Assembly: GCA_013398955.1 (NCBI GenBank)
Contig: VWPU01003241.1
Location: forward strand, 1 to 64,000
DNA length: 64,000 bases
From: Callaeas wilsoni
Taxonomy: Eukaryota; Chordata; Aves; Passeriformes; Callaeidae
Direction: 5' to 3'
Within the stretch, counting starts at the first letter, position 1; the number at the start of each line of letters is the position of its first letter. Under the pieces are notes generated by a model. The model did no database searches. It was not told where the DNA came from and saw nothing but the letters and a program-made list of their open reading frames with translations. The position numbers were made by a program, and so were the translations under genes. Shown here piece by piece: positions 1-34,446 of this stretch.

Positions 1-402
1 CGGGCGCAGGGCAGAGCAGCGGAGCAGAGCGGCCCAGCAACGGAGGGAAGGGGGGCGGCGGGCGCCGCCGGACCCCGCGGCAGCTCTGACAGCATCGGGG
101 AGCGAGGCACAGTAGGGGCGAGAAAGGGGCCTCTGCGCGCCCCGTCCTTGCGGGCAGCGGCCAGGCCGAGCCATGCCTGACGCGCCGGGGCCGGGCCGGG
201 GCTGAGGGCAGCCACCGGGGCGCTGCGGGCACCGCGGGGAGCAGCGGGCCCTGGGAGGATCCCTGCCCGGCTCGAGGCTTTCTGAGCCGCCGGTGCCCCG
301 CTACGTCCCCTGCCCTGCTGTGAGCGAGGGAGCCCGAGCGGGTCGGGGGCTCCGTGCTGCGCCCCGCGGCCGTGGCGGCCCCCCCTATGGTGCGCGCCGA
401 GG
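1..402 (+). promoter_or_regulatory. MYBL1: MYBL1 5' CpG island: promoter and/or 5'UTR (left edge cut)
   Basis: The first 400 bases are very GC- and CpG-rich and lead directly into the MYBL1 start codon at 403, as expected for a vertebrate CpG-island promoter or 5'UTR. The transcription start cannot be fixed from sequence, and the island is truncated by the window. A Myb-type recognition sequence, CAACGG, lies at 38-43. Two upstream ATGs are visible. One at 173 opens an 11-codon frame that stops at 203-205. One at 387 overlaps the main start in another frame. That this is the promoter is inference from position and composition. Confidence 0.75.
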
Positions 403-21542
<21,140 letters not shown>

Positions 21543-24045
21543 TGGTCACTGCAGCTGACAACCATCTCTTTCCATTGAAACTGAAACAATGTTGAAGGCG
21601 ATTCCCCTGCGATACTTGGGAATTAAGTCTTTGAGAGAGTCTGCCAAGGGAAACCTTAAAGCTACCTTAAAGCTTCCTTTCTTCTTTTGACTGACAAAGA
21701 ACAGACATGAAGCTCTTGCATTCTTTACGAAGGGATACCGCAAACAGTTCTGCAATTAATTTTTTAGATATGAAAAGAGTAACCCCCTAAAATATACAGA
21801 AGGGTAAAATACATTGCAGTACTGACAACATACAGTTTTTAGGTCTATTTGTCATATTTATTCTTTTGACTTGGCATCGCTTTTTTTATCTGTTAGAGCA
21901 TTTTCAATATAGAGTAGGTTTATAGGTTGTTACTGGTTTCCAAATGAGCAACATACATGACTGAATGTGCTTTTGCTTATGTAGCATTTTTCTAGTATAT
22001 AAAGAAACACAATGGAAAGGAGTACAAAGGAAGGATAGAAAGTTGCACTACTAATTTTTTTGGTATGCTGCAAAACAATGAAATTAACTACAGTGTTAAA
22101 TATATTTATTTGCAAATGGTACTAGAAGTAGGCAGAGGGGGGTGAATTAAGTTTAGTGTAAAGCATCAGTATTTTCTTCATAAATCTCAAAATGAGATGA
22201 TTGTTGAATGTATTGTACAGTATGTAGGAACAAGGAAAATTTTGTAAATTGGAAAGGAGTCTGTTTTTATAATTTATTTCCATTTCAAAGCTTAAATGTA
22301 GATATTTATATGTATGCAGGTTGTCTAGAGGCCGATGTTGTTTCCTGTTAAAACAGCTAAAATGAAAAAAGGACAAATTTAAAATATATGAAATAGCAGA
22401 AGAATTACAGTGGTGAAGTGTAAAAATCTATACTGTATGTTACATCTACATAAAGATTGCACTATAGCCCTAAAATCATGTTGGTCTACAACATAATTAC
22501 AAGGTATTCCTGTATTATACAGCAACTGTTCCTGTACCTTGTTTAAATATATTTAGAAAGAAATGGTGGGGTCTTATATGCGACCGAGGAGTACTTTGTC
22601 CTGCATAGGAACTAAAAACTAATGCATTTTCAATATGTATATTTTATTTTTTTTTATTTTTTAAAGAAACTTGGCACCTTGGATCTCAAAACAATTTTAT
22701 CTGCACTTAACTTTGACCATTATATACTGACTAAATGTTTGAAGAGCAAAGAGAACACTCTTTTATTTATGAAAAATCTTTGTCCTTATTTAAAGGTATA
22801 CAGGTCACAACACTTGCTGTAGTTGCCTATTTTAGGTATTTGCACTTATTTTATGTCTTTATTTTTGGTTTTGAAGGAATGTTTTGGTTTGCTTTTGTTG
22901 TAGAGATTTTCATGTAGTTGATTTCGAGCAAGTTATAATGGAGTGCTCTCAACAGATACCGATAGGTAAATAGAATTGTACACTGTAGTTTTAGTTATTT
23001 ATAATTCAAACACTCTTCCTCTCCACTCCTGGGTGTGCTGCTACAGATCGTGGCAGAATCGGCTTGCTGCTATGAGAGATGGAAAGAGCGAGCATCATAT
23101 GCACTGTATGTAAAATTACATGATGTCAGGTTCTCTAGTTAACTTTATGAGATCAACCAGTACTATGCAGGGTGTGGAAAGTGTTCCTAACACTTTAATA
23201 TCAAAGATGGTAGAGAAGAATTAATTAATGGAGAATTTTAACACGTGATGAGCGGCACAAGGAAGGTAATGGGTTCTTAAACCTTTTTAAAGCATCTCAA
23301 AGCTTATACAATCCTTGTTTTTATGAGCTTTTTGATATTGGCTCTAATAGTAGTAGGCACAAACATTTTTAGCAGTTTTTAATTCACATCAAATTTTAAG
23401 GGGGGCTGGAATCCTATAATAAGCAAGGGATCAGAAAATGCCCATCATGCCAGGATTATTCCTCACCTAGCAAAGTTTACCGGAGTCAATTGGAATTCTT
23501 GGCAGTACTAGATTTAGGTGTGCATTACCAGAATGGTTTTAACAGCAACATGTAATGCTGGAGACAGCATTTAATTCACAAAAAATGAAATCAAAGATTA
23601 AGACAGAATGACTTTCTAGAATCTGGATGGTATATTTAAGTAGAAATGGTATCATCAAAGCTATCTATACCAAGTTTAAGCATAGATTTATGGTAAGTAG
23701 TAATAATTTGTGTTGGTATTGGTTGGATCGTTTAGTTAACTCCTACTTTGTTGCTTTAGCAGGAAGGTTTTAATCTTTCATATGTCAGGCATCTTATTAC
23801 TTTTTGAATGTTGTGTGCATTTGCATTTTTTTCAGTTTATAGGTCAATTGTACATGCAGCAGCCAAACTTGCATGAAACCTAAATACATATTACACCATA
23901 TTTTTGTTCTAAGGTTTGACATAATGTGCAACAAATGCCTTGTTTATCTTAGTTTTTGTTGTACTACAAACTTTTATGTAAGAGAATCTCACAATTCAGA
24001 CTGCGTTAATGTCAGAAATAAAGCATCTATGTACCAGGTTACTGT
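21543..24045 (+). other. MYBL1: MYBL1 3'UTR (proposed extent)
   Basis: AT-rich sequence after the stop, with several ATTTA-type AU-rich motifs. No further coding similarity is visible. The end is placed just after the AATAAA at 24017. Length is inferred, and earlier or later poly(A) sites are possible. Confidence 0.6.
24017..24022 (+). terminator. MYBL1: Candidate MYBL1 polyadenylation signal
   Basis: A canonical AATAAA lies about 2.5 kb after the MYBL1 stop and is followed within 40 bases by TG-rich sequence (TTACTGTAAGTGTCATTTG). Assignment is by position only. Confidence 0.5.
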
Positions 24046-26669
24046 AAGTGTCATTTGTTTGAAAACTGAAACACTCAGTGCTCGTTAAAGCAACATGTAT
24101 GCATGTGTGCCTGTGGAACTGCAAGAGACCTGTGTTTTCTGGACCGGGCAGAGACAGCAGACGTGGGAATCAGTGGGTTACACAGCAGGATGGAGTCCCT
24201 TGGCAGTACCTGCTTCAATCCAACCTGCATGTAAGCCTACTTGTATCTGATTATCAGGTTATATTTGTCTCTCAAAGCTGTAACACAAATTCTTCTGTAT
24301 AGAAGACAATTTGAGGAATGAATGCTGATAGTGTAAAGGTTTTGTTACATTCCTTTCATTTGTAGGGTAGCAGTATTTTAGTGTGTGTGCGTGCCTGGGT
24401 CTTGGGAGGTAAACGCAAGTGTAAGGTGTGCAGTGTAATTTTATTTTTTTTCCCTCCCCTAAGTAGTTCTCACAAACATGTATTAATCTGAGTTAGAGTT
24501 AAACGCTTATTTTGATAGAAACATGAGCATTCAATAGAAAATTTCCATTTCCTTTCCCAGTTTTGTGACAATATAAATTACAATTAAGGTAATCTGTTGA
24601 AGGAAAAGGACAAGAGGGACTAACACAAGCCAATTCTTCAGAAATAGGTCCTGATAATTTGTATCATCTAGCTTTAAGATGTATGAGCAAACTCTGACTG
24701 TGACAGGGGCTTTGCTGGGGTTTTGGCTGTCATGGCCACACCAGTGTATGAGCAACCTGCAGAACTGCTCATGTTTGTTTGCAAGGGTGAACTTTTCCAT
24801 CACTTGGGACAAGTGAGGTGGACTCACTAGAGCTTTTGTTTGTGTCACGGCTGGCTGATGATGTCTGAAATGGGGGCAAAGTGTAGATAAAGGAAAGCAA
24901 AGTCTAATGATGCAGCAAGTTCATTTTTCTGTACTGACTTTGTCAGTGAAACAAAGTAGAGCAGATGGACAGCCAGTAAGGCAGGTTTGGCAGGAACTAC
25001 GGTCCTAAGTTTTATTATATGAAAACTGGAAGCTTTTCTTTATGGATCTGACTTTTACTTGGAAGAAATGGTCTTTAAGGAATTGATTGGTGAGAATAAT
25101 CCCAGTTCCTACTGCTGTTAATCAGATTTTACATGAGAATAACTCTACTGGATTTGCACCAAACTAAAACTGATCCAATGCTGTGAGCGAATCGAGCTTT
25201 GTAAAATAAGGGGTTTAACACTGAATATTAATGGATCAAGGTTGCACCATACCTGTGACCAAGACACACAATGCCAACAACAAAAATTTTGAAACTGAAA
25301 TTGATCCTTGCATCTGGTTTTGTGACAAATACTCTGATAAAAGTTCAGTACCTAGGCAGAAAATACACTGGTGTCTTCTAATGCTAGACCTCATTTAATT
25401 TTTTGTCATAAGTTTTCTTGACATTGGATAAGCTGAAGCTTTACAGGCTTAAATGCTTACTTTCATGAGGAAGCTGTGGATTACTGTTTCTGAGCCAGCA
25501 GAGCCAAAAGATTGGTCCCTCTTGAAGCTGCAGCATACTGGTCTGTGTGGCTTTCCCTGGAGACAGCCAGCTTATCCCTCGAGTGGGTTGGATTCTTGCC
25601 CTGCAGCTGAAGGGAACAATGGGATCCTTGTAGTTCTGCTAGCATGGTGTGTTGGAAGAAAAGGTAAGCTCTGGACATTTATACACAATCTTAGATTTTT
25701 GTATGAAGCAAAAATCCAAATGCTCATACTCGCTGTATCACCTTAATGAAGAAACCACAGTAGTGCAGCTTCTGTTTGCATCTGGAGTAAGAGGTGTGCA
25801 GTATGGCATTCTTCATTTTCAGCTTCTGTTGGTGGTGTGGTTTTGTTTCTTAATTTCATTTTCTCTTCTGCTTCATTGCTGTGTTTTTTGTGAGGTACAG
25901 AACTGAAAGGAGCCCTCTGACAGTGCCCACTGTTGGTCTGTATCACCCTCAGTGATGCAGTTGCTATTGCAATGGAAGTTCTGTCTACCTACCTGAAATT
26001 TTGGGTTCTAATTTGAGTTTTAGACTCCTTTGGATTATTCACCTGACCTCTGATTTCCTGTGTCATCACAGCCTCTGATTACACAGAGAATGGATGTTAA
26101 CGGCCTTAGTGCAAGCAAGATGGGAATGGGGTGTGTATTGGCTGGCAGTGATGGATGTGTGACTGTCCTGTGTCATAGTCTGAGGGGCAGCAGTGCTTTT
26201 CTCTTTTAGGGAGGGAGAATTCTGCTTACTCAGCATTTACTCCTTGCCCATCATTGGCCAGTTACTTGGTCATAGTTACTCCTTGTAAAAGTGATGTTCG
26301 GTGGTTGCACAACTGTCAGAGCTTCAGAGCACCCCTTAGAGTGTTGTGCACTCTGCTTTGACATGGTCTGTCTCATAGGTTGAGGAATATTTGCTCAGCT
26401 TTCTGAAGGTGTCAAGTTCTTACACCAGTATGCATTAAATAAAAAACAATTAAAATTTATCAATAGGACATACCAGTAGAGCAGACAAAGAAAACTCATA
26501 GAGAAAAGTGCTCATAAGCAGTGATACTTCGTATCTCAGAAAGCTTTGTAGGAGCTGTCTGAACAGCACGAGCTATGCATACACGTTAGGTGGAAAGACA
26601 TTTTGGAAAAGGAATCGGCTTTGTGCATCGGAGCAGCTGAGTAGGTACTTCCATGTACACGTAGAGATG

Positions 26670-26880
26670 AGTTGGTGAGCGGCGTGCGGGCGGACAGCGT
26701 CCCTGTCCGCCTGCTGCTGACGCTGGCGAGCGCGTTTGCGGCAGCTCGCTCTCCGAGAGGCCGCGGCCCGGCCCGGCCGGCGCCGCGAAGGGAAGCGCAC
26801 GGGCCGGGCTGAGCGGGGCCGGATAGCCGGATAAATCAGCCGCCGGCAATTTACAAATGAATGCCGCGTTCTCCGCAGCC
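26670..26880. promoter_or_regulatory. Orphan CpG island between convergent genes
   Basis: About 200 bases are strongly CpG-dense (GAGGCCGCGGCCCGGCCCGG, GGCGCCGCGAAGGGAAGCGC) and sit in AT-rich intergenic DNA 2.7 kb beyond the proposed MYBL1 end. A plausible donor, TTG|GTGAGC, lies at 26672-26680 on the plus strand. Such islands often mark promoters of unannotated noncoding RNAs or distal enhancers. No product can be identified from sequence. Confidence 0.45.
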
Positions 26881-28063
26881 ATACGGAAACAGGGGATCAG
26901 CGGTGTCTGCAGGGCCCGTGTCACCAGAAGTAGGCCATTTTGTGCGTCGTCCTGCGCTGGCAAACGGCCAGGCTTTGTGTGCTCCAGACACCAGATGGGA
27001 AGCAATTATGAGTGTGACAAGCGGGTCATCTGGCAGACACTCTGTGGACCTGCTGCTGCATAATTTTTGGCGGGAAGAGGAGAGTTTTTTTCCTTTTCTT
27101 TCCCCTGTAGTTATTGTTAATACAGCATCTCCTTTAGCAAACTTTCAGTGACTGGGTATGGAGCATCCTGTGTTTGCTGAGCTGATGCTCCTTTTGTGCC
27201 TTGGGGTGAGCACTCTGGAGTGCAAGCATTTTCCCCTGGGCCAACAGTAAGTGATGGTTATGCTTGTGTTTGTACATTGTGTCATTTGCAAATAGTGGCC
27301 CACAGTGTGTTTTAGCCACTTGGCCAGCCAAGCTGGGGCAAAAGGCTTCCAGTGCAGAACAGGAGAATGAGGGAGCCTGGAAGCTCCTGCAGCATGGACC
27401 TGGTTGTCCAACAGTGAGAGAGAAATTTCCAAGCTCCCTGTAGGGCCAGGTGGAAGGGGTGGACCTTTTGGCAGCTGGGGCCAACATGAGACCTCATCAG
27501 TTTGTCCTTTGACCGTAGTCACTGGCCTGTGAAAGGGGAGTTTTGCGAACACGGACAAATCAGCTTAGCTGGCTCCAGCTGAGTGTGACAATGCAGCCCC
27601 TCGGCTAAGAGCCTGTTGCTAATTGCATTGGGCAAATGTGCAAAACATATTACATCTTTCATTGCTTTTGTCTGGCTGGCTGGGGGGAAATGGCAAACAT
27701 GGCCTGGGTCACCTGAGGTCACCCTTTTCAGGGCACAGTGGAGGTGGCAAAAGTCCGAGCAGGCGCAGGGGCTCCGTTGGTCCTGGCCCCGGAGAGGAGA
27801 GCCAGGGCTGGCTGGCAGCAGATGCCTCTGTCCCCACAGAGCTCCTGAGGAGCTTGGTGACAACATGTGGCATCTGACTCCCTCCCTCAGCAACGGCTCA
27901 GGAGCAAACATGGGTATAAACAACATGTCAGGGGGAATTTCTCTTCATCTGAAGTGCTCCCATCTCGCACGTATAGTGAATAGCCCTCAACCATGTGTCT
28001 GTAAATAGCTGCAGAATTTGAATCCTCTGGAAGTCATGTTCATGTTCTTGTGCAGGGCTGAAA

Positions 28064-28123
28064 GTTGGGCTCAGTGATCCTTGTGGGGACCTTTCAACTC
28101 AGCATATTCTGTGGTTCTGTAAT
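28064..28123 (+). repeat. CR1 LINE 3'-terminal fragment
   Basis: The sequence GTGATCCTTGTGGGGACCTT then CAACTCAGCATATTCTGTGG matches the extreme 3' end of bird CR1 elements, including the terminal TTCTGTG-type repeats. The copy is about 60 bases long, typical of severe 5' truncation. Confidence 0.75.
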
Positions 28124-31100
28124 GTTTCCTGCTGGTAAACATTTGCCCAGGAGTCATCAGGGTCTGTATTTATAACGCAGCCTGGCCCTTTTTGGGTTAG
28201 CATTGTGTTCCTTGCCCTTGGGGAAGGCAGAAGTAAGCATGCATGTTTCTCTCTGTTCCAGCTTTAAATGAGCAGGTTAACAGCAAGGTAAGAAGAGAAA
28301 TATTGCCCTGAAGAGAATTAGTGGTTGCAAGAGCAATTTCAGGGAAGAAGCACCTGCAGCCTCTAATCCTGTTCATCTTCCCATGTTTTGGTGCCAGGCC
28401 CTGTGATAAGGAAGGTGTGAGCACCACAGTCCAGCCCACCTCCCTGCCCCATAGCAGCTCAGCTCTGCAGGTGGACAAGCACTGGATCCGGCTGTCAGCA
28501 GCAGTCTGTCTTCCTCATCCTTCTGTGTCCTTTAAACTCTGTTGCTGGAGACTGCTTGCATTCATAGCAAAGGCATGTTCTGCAAAGGTGCTTGGAGCCA
28601 GCTCTGCCTAAACAGTCAAAATGCAAATAATTAAAAATGTTGAAAAAAATTCACCATGATTGTGCAAGGTCTGATTATGGCAGGATGGGCGAAAAATATA
28701 ATGTTGATTTAGTTAAAATCTGTAGAGCTAAATAAGCAGGACCACCTCGAGTGCCAGGATGTCTGTGTGTCTACCGAGTGCTGATATTAGATGTCATGAA
28801 GTTTGGAGCTGAACCCACATGCACACACCCCTAAAGGTCAGGTGGTGGCTGGACCAAAGCACTTGTCCTTGTACCCTGGTAACTTTTTTTCCCATTAAGC
28901 TTTATTTTTATTTTTTTAAATTCAGTTTTAAAAATTTTATTTAGTTTTTAATTTAAAATCTGAGAGATCATTTGAGAGATGTTTTTATGTGTAATTACTG
29001 GGGACAGAATATTTTCAGGCAGAGTTTGTTGCAATTTTTTGTCTCACAAAGAGTGTGATGGCAGGATAGAAGTGACTGCATTGTAGAGTAATGCTTATGG
29101 ACCACAGTTTTCCTTGTGTGCATAAGCCCAGTACAAAAAGTCTGGCTCTTTACTGAACATGAATGAAGCTATTGGCTATTGATTTACTTAAGCAATATGA
29201 CAGCTGCAAAGCAGGCGGAACATAGATCTTGGAGGGAAGAAAGAACTTCAGACACCTCAATAGCTTTATAGCGGTGACCTTCATTTGCTGGGTTAGTTGC
29301 CGGACTTGGTCCCTACTCCGGATGCCTTGCTGTGACTTCATACCCAGCAGCAGTCAGCCAGTGATGCTAAAAACCCTGTTTGGGTTTGAGTGAGAAAGGG
29401 GGTGTTTGGTTCTGAAAGTCTGGTGAAGGTTTGAAATGAGCTGGGGAGGTGAGTGATGCAGGCACTGCCCCGACTCTGTGCTGCTCAGCCTGTCCCAGCA
29501 GTGCTCAGGACACACAGGTGCTCTGACAGACCTGGCCTGGCGCCTGTGCAGGGGAAAACTCGAAAATATTTAGTTTTTACTTTTTAAAGTGGTTTAAATC
29601 CACACCTGGATGCCTTATAACACTGGAAGATGTTGAAGCATTTGTGGGGAAGGGGAATATTTTTCTTATCACATTGTGCTGTGTGAAATGTTTTCCGTGA
29701 GGAACTTTAATAACCAGACCATGCACCGAGAACCAGCTGAGGTTTGTGCCACCTAAATAAAACATAGTCAGAGTCTCAGAGCCGGCTGTTCACAAGGGTG
29801 CAGACACAAGGGCTGTTTTTGGCGTGCTGCCCCTGCCCTGCAGCATGTGGTACATGAGCAACCCCGGTGTCCTGAGGTGCAGTGCTGCCCATGTGCACAA
29901 CCACTCTCTTACTCAGCTGTGTGCAGCCTAAGGTGACACGTGCCCAGCTCTCCTGGATGTTTTTGGAACTGCAATAGAATATCTTCGCATAACACTGTTC
30001 CAAACGTGTGATGGAAGTCCTTTCGTTTCCCAGTGTGTGACATCTGCCAGGTCTCCATGCCTGCGCTGGTTATCAAGATGCAGAAACTTGGATAATAGCT
30101 GTGTGCATTTGCCCTGATTAGATGGACTTTGTGCCATTTTATCATGGGAAATGAAAGGAAATAAAGCAGTTGCTTTTGCAGTAGGTGATGGTGGTTTGCG
30201 GTAGGGTTGCTGGCTGGGAGAGGGTGAAGCCGGGTGTCCCCTGGCTCGGTGCCCCAGCAGGACACTGCTACACTGTCATTTGGGAGCGGGTGTTGAGCCA
30301 CAGGGCAGAGTGTGTGTGTGTCAGTGGGTGGTTTTGTACAACACCTACCCTCTATGTAGCAACTGTGAGGCAAGATCTCCTTGATCATGTGAAGTGCTTC
30401 TCTTAGGTGCTGCCTGGACCCATCTATAAGGCAGCTGTTATGCCCTGTGCCGCAGAGGGCTGCTGCAGGGCTCATGCATGTGCTACTTTCTCTCTGAAAT
30501 AATCTGCTTAAACTAACAGCCCTCTAGCTGGGAGCACAACTAAATGCTGAGGAGGTGACTTAGGACTTTTCCTTCTGTTGTGGGTTCTGTGGCAGAACTA
30601 CTAAAGGGGTTTTGGTGCTGACCTGATGATTTCTAGGGACGAAAGTGATTGCTGTAACTGACTGACCTGACTATTGCATAAAACTGGCTCCATAATCTCA
30701 TTTATCTCTAACTTCACCCCAAACATCTGTTAAATAGTCTATTATGGTGTATCAAAAAGAGATTAGAGGGCAGAGGGCTTTTTAGCATTTGTCAGATCCT
30801 GGAATAAGGAAATGTTCAAATTGCCTTGAGTTCTTTCCAAAAAATATTGCTCCTCATGGAAAATATCAGGTCCAAAACTGTGAGCAGCTAAACACAGACT
30901 GTGCTGAAGTTTGCACTGCTGGGTCCCTTTTGTGAAGGCACGTGTTCTCCTTTGGCATGAAGTGAGCCTCCTCCTCTGGAGCCTGTGGAGAAGGGGTTAG
31001 GACTGGTCAGAGCCTCCTTCAGCATTTTGATGACTGCATCATGTGCAGGCTTTGTGTTTCAGGTGAACTACTGAAAACTGAGCACTCCATGGGCCATCAG

Positions 31101-33149
31101 GAGCTGTGTGTTAACTTTATGCCTGTTCTGTCTGAGTTTTGAAACTTACTTTTCCCCATTACATTAATAGTCATTGTTGAAATTTTCAGCTCAGTGGCTG
31201 TGATGTAATTCTGTGACTTTATAACTACATGTAGGTTTATGGCAGCTGAGCAGTTTTTGTACCCTATTTTTAGGCATTTGGATCAGCTGGAGTAGATTTT
31301 TATTTTGTTGATGTCTGCTTTTATTGAGCCTTTGAATGTCTTGCAGAACAGCAGTTTGCAAGCTGGTTAATACCAACACCCTCCTGAGAGAAATGCAGGC
31401 ACCTATGAGTCAGAAGAGGATGGATAGCTGGTTAGCCAGGTTAGCTGGTGACAAAGGGAGAGATGTGATGATGGAGCCTGTGTCTAAGTAAAGCAGCATT
31501 TATCTCTGCACACCTGAGTGGTTGCCTGCCTCTCTTCTCCATTAGAGGATACCCAGAAAGGAAGGGCAGGGAATTCCCACCCTCTGGGAAGAGCATCCAC
31601 CACCCTCCCACATCTCTGCAGGGTTTCCTAGGGCTGACGCACGCCCAAAACCTGGTTATGGACCTGGACAACCCAGTGGCGTGACCTGAAGACTGAGAAA
31701 AATCTGTGAAGCTGACTTGGTGTCAGAGCTGTGCTCTGTGTCAGGGCAATGCTGCTGTGTGATGTTTGCACTGGTAATTCATACAGTACTCCAGAATCCT
31801 GCTGGAGGCTGCTGTGTAGTGGCAAGGCTGCTGTAAGCCAGCTGTTCATGGCTAAAAACCAGAGTTGTGTGAATAAGCCATTTGTCCTGCTTTTGCACAA
31901 AGATTGTTATCAGCTGGAATGTGCAGTCTTCCTCTTTACCCTGCTCTCTGTACGGAGCTGCTGGTGCCAGCTTTAGCCACTGGCCTGGGTGAGGAAGGGT
32001 TTAACTGACCCTTTACTGATGGGGCTGAGGCTGCTGGACCCCACAATGCTGGAGGGTTTCCTTCTCTACTGATCATGCTGGTTAAGCTTTCATTACACAA
32101 GTATCTCCAGCCTGGCAGTAGGAAGGTATTTTTAACCCTGGGAGCTGAAGCTGAGGGCATGGGCTGCACAGAGGCCCTCAGTCTGTCCAGCTGCCTTGGC
32201 TGGTGTGCAAATGGGGCCAGACCCTGTTCCACATGTTTGTCACAGCAGATGTGCGAGCACGGCATTAACCTGTCCTCCCCGGCATGAGGAGACATGGGGG
32301 GCTGGCTGTGGCATGGCTGGGAATGTCGTGAGCCACAGAGGAAGGCAGAATGGGCCGAGTCCTTCTGCTCCTCAGCGTCCCTGGGAAGGGACTGCGTGGC
32401 TGTTTCCCACTCCTTACCCACAGGGAGGATTGACGTCGGCAAAACGGGTGCTGGAGTGGTGGCAACCAGACCGTAGCTGTTCTGCACAGCTGGGGGGACT
32501 CCTCTGTCACACTGTCTCATTTCTTTAGGTGGTGAAGATCAGGGAAGGAAGGGCATTACCGGAGGCACTGCACAGCCACTGAGCATCTCTGCTTTCCACA
32601 TGGAGACCCTGTGTCTGGTGAGAACCTTGTGCCTGGCTCCAAAAGAGCCTCACAGCCAGAGCTCACTGGTCAGGTGTCAGCTGAGGTGGGTGCAACAGTC
32701 GCAAAATAAAGGTCCCCTTGCAACCTCCCAGGATGGATGACAACAACCTTCATTCACAGCCTTGCCTGCCCCGCATCAGCTTTGCACCGAGCTTTGTCTT
32801 TGCTGCATGTGGCTGGTGCACTGAGGCACAGAAGCTCAGCATGTCAGCCTGCTGGGAGTTTCCTTGTCAAAGGGTGTGCCCATGGAGGAAAATTATTTGA
32901 GGCTTATTCCTTACTCTTTCCCCCTCCCCCCCCTCGAATATTTGTGTCTCTTCAGCTACTGGGATGACCTAGTATGTTGTTGTCAGCTAAATAACTTGGT
33001 ACTTCTATCTGTAAATAATTTTAGAAAATTGTTAGCCAGGCTTGAATTTTTATATATTGCAATCGAGACTAAATGAATAAACATTGTAAGAGTCTCAATA
33101 TTGATGAAAAACATTTATAAGGGTTCATTATAAATAACTAATGTGAAAT

Positions 33150-33652
33150 CCAATCTGGACTATAGTGTCCAGTTCTGGGGCCCCGCAACATAAGAAAGAT
33201 TTGGATATGCTGGAGCCAGTCCAGAGGAGGGTCATGAAGATGCTCAGAGGACTGGAGCACCTCTCCTATACAGACAGGCTGAGGGAGTTGGGGCTGCTCG
33301 GCCTGGAGAAGCAAAGGCTCCTGAGAGACCTTAGAGCAGCATTCCAGTACCTAAAGGGAGCTACAAGAGAGCTGGAGAGGGACTTTTGACAAGGGCATGT
33401 AGAATAGGACAATGGGGAATGACTTTAAACTGAAATAAGGTCGGTTTAGATTAGATATTAGGAAGAAACTCTTCCCTGTGGATGTAGTGAGGCACTGAAC
33501 AGGTTGCCCAGAGAGGTTGTGGATGCCCTATTCCTGGAAGTGTTCAAAGTCAGGCTGGTTTTTAGCAACCTGCTCTAGCAGAAGGTGTCCCTGGCCTTGA
33601 CGGGGGCTTGGAACTAGATGATCTTTAAGGCCACTGCCAAAGTGGGATGTAA
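33150..33652 (+). repeat. CR1 LINE fragment with decayed ORF2 C-terminus and 3'UTR
   Basis: The stretch reads as the 3' half-kilobase of a CR1 element. It begins with GTCCAGTTCTGGGGCCCCGC, passes through a decayed reverse-transcriptase C-terminal segment (MKMLRGLEHLSYTDRLRELG and the conserved AAFQYLKGA), and ends in GGAACTAGATGATCTTTAAG. The frame closes by a stop at about 33387, and the 3' end lacks the usual terminal octamers, so it is an old, truncated copy. Confidence 0.9.
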
Positions 33653-34446
33653 TTTCTGAAGTTTTTGCTGTGTGTACAGTGGTCTTTGTTACTCAGGCAA
33701 CAACTTTGATGGGGAGGCTGTTGTTTCCTGAGCCCCACCTTTGCTTATGCTGGCACATCACAGGCAGAGTGTCTGGTTTTGCAGTGTCAGCTCCCGGCAC
33801 GGCTGCGCCAAGGGCTCACTTCACCCAAAAGTGCCTTGTCAGACACGGGGTGAAGAACTCTGCATGCTGCAAGGGCCTTTGCATGTCTCTTCTGCTTTAT
33901 GGTCCAGTGAACCCCATCCTCCCCAAAAAAGGGAGCATCAGACAAATAGATTGTGTGCTAGCTCTTGCTGTTTCACTGCTATGCAAAATGTGACGGCTCA
34001 GTAGGAAAATACCAGCCTAAAATAAAGCAAAGTCAAATGTTAGGCAGGTGAATCTGCAGGACAGGAGGTCTGATGTGGTGAAACACCTGGCTGGGACTGG
34101 CGGCTGCCAGAGGGTGTCTGCACTGATCTGCCACCTTTGGGCCAGCTCTGAGGCCCTCTACTACTCTACAGGGCTTAATTAAAGGCTCTTAAATATGATG
34201 TCTTTTTTAGTAGGGATCCCAGCCTGATGGCTAAGAAGAGGCACATCATTCACACTGCTTCCGTTTCATCCTGAATTGTCCCCCTTTGAACTTAACCCCT
34301 GGGTTTTTCTGGGCCTTCCTCTAACTGAATTAAATATTCAATTCCTTTTATTCCTTTTAAACACTTCGGTTTTTATATTAGTGATTTGTATGCCCATATA
34401 CTTAAATAAAGAGTTCTGCCACTTAAAGATTTTGAATACCATGTAG
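33653..34446. other. Unassigned intergenic sequence
   Basis: Between the CR1 fragment and the telomere-like repeat. No gene, RNA or repeat family was recognised. Confidence 0.5.

Larger units (their letters stand above)
24046..33149. other. Intergenic interval between MYBL1 and VXN, left part
   Basis: No protein-coding exon was recognised on either strand. Contents noted: a CpG island at about 26670-26880, a CR1 3' tail at 28064-28123, and short TG-rich tracts near 24380 and 30308. Open frames of up to 194 codons here look like chance frames in moderately GC-rich DNA. Confidence 0.6.

Noticed and set aside
31936..32520. 194-codon minus-strand open frame in the intergenic region.
   Set aside because: Low-complexity composition, no domain or conserved block, overlapped by several other open frames in the same GC-richer patch.
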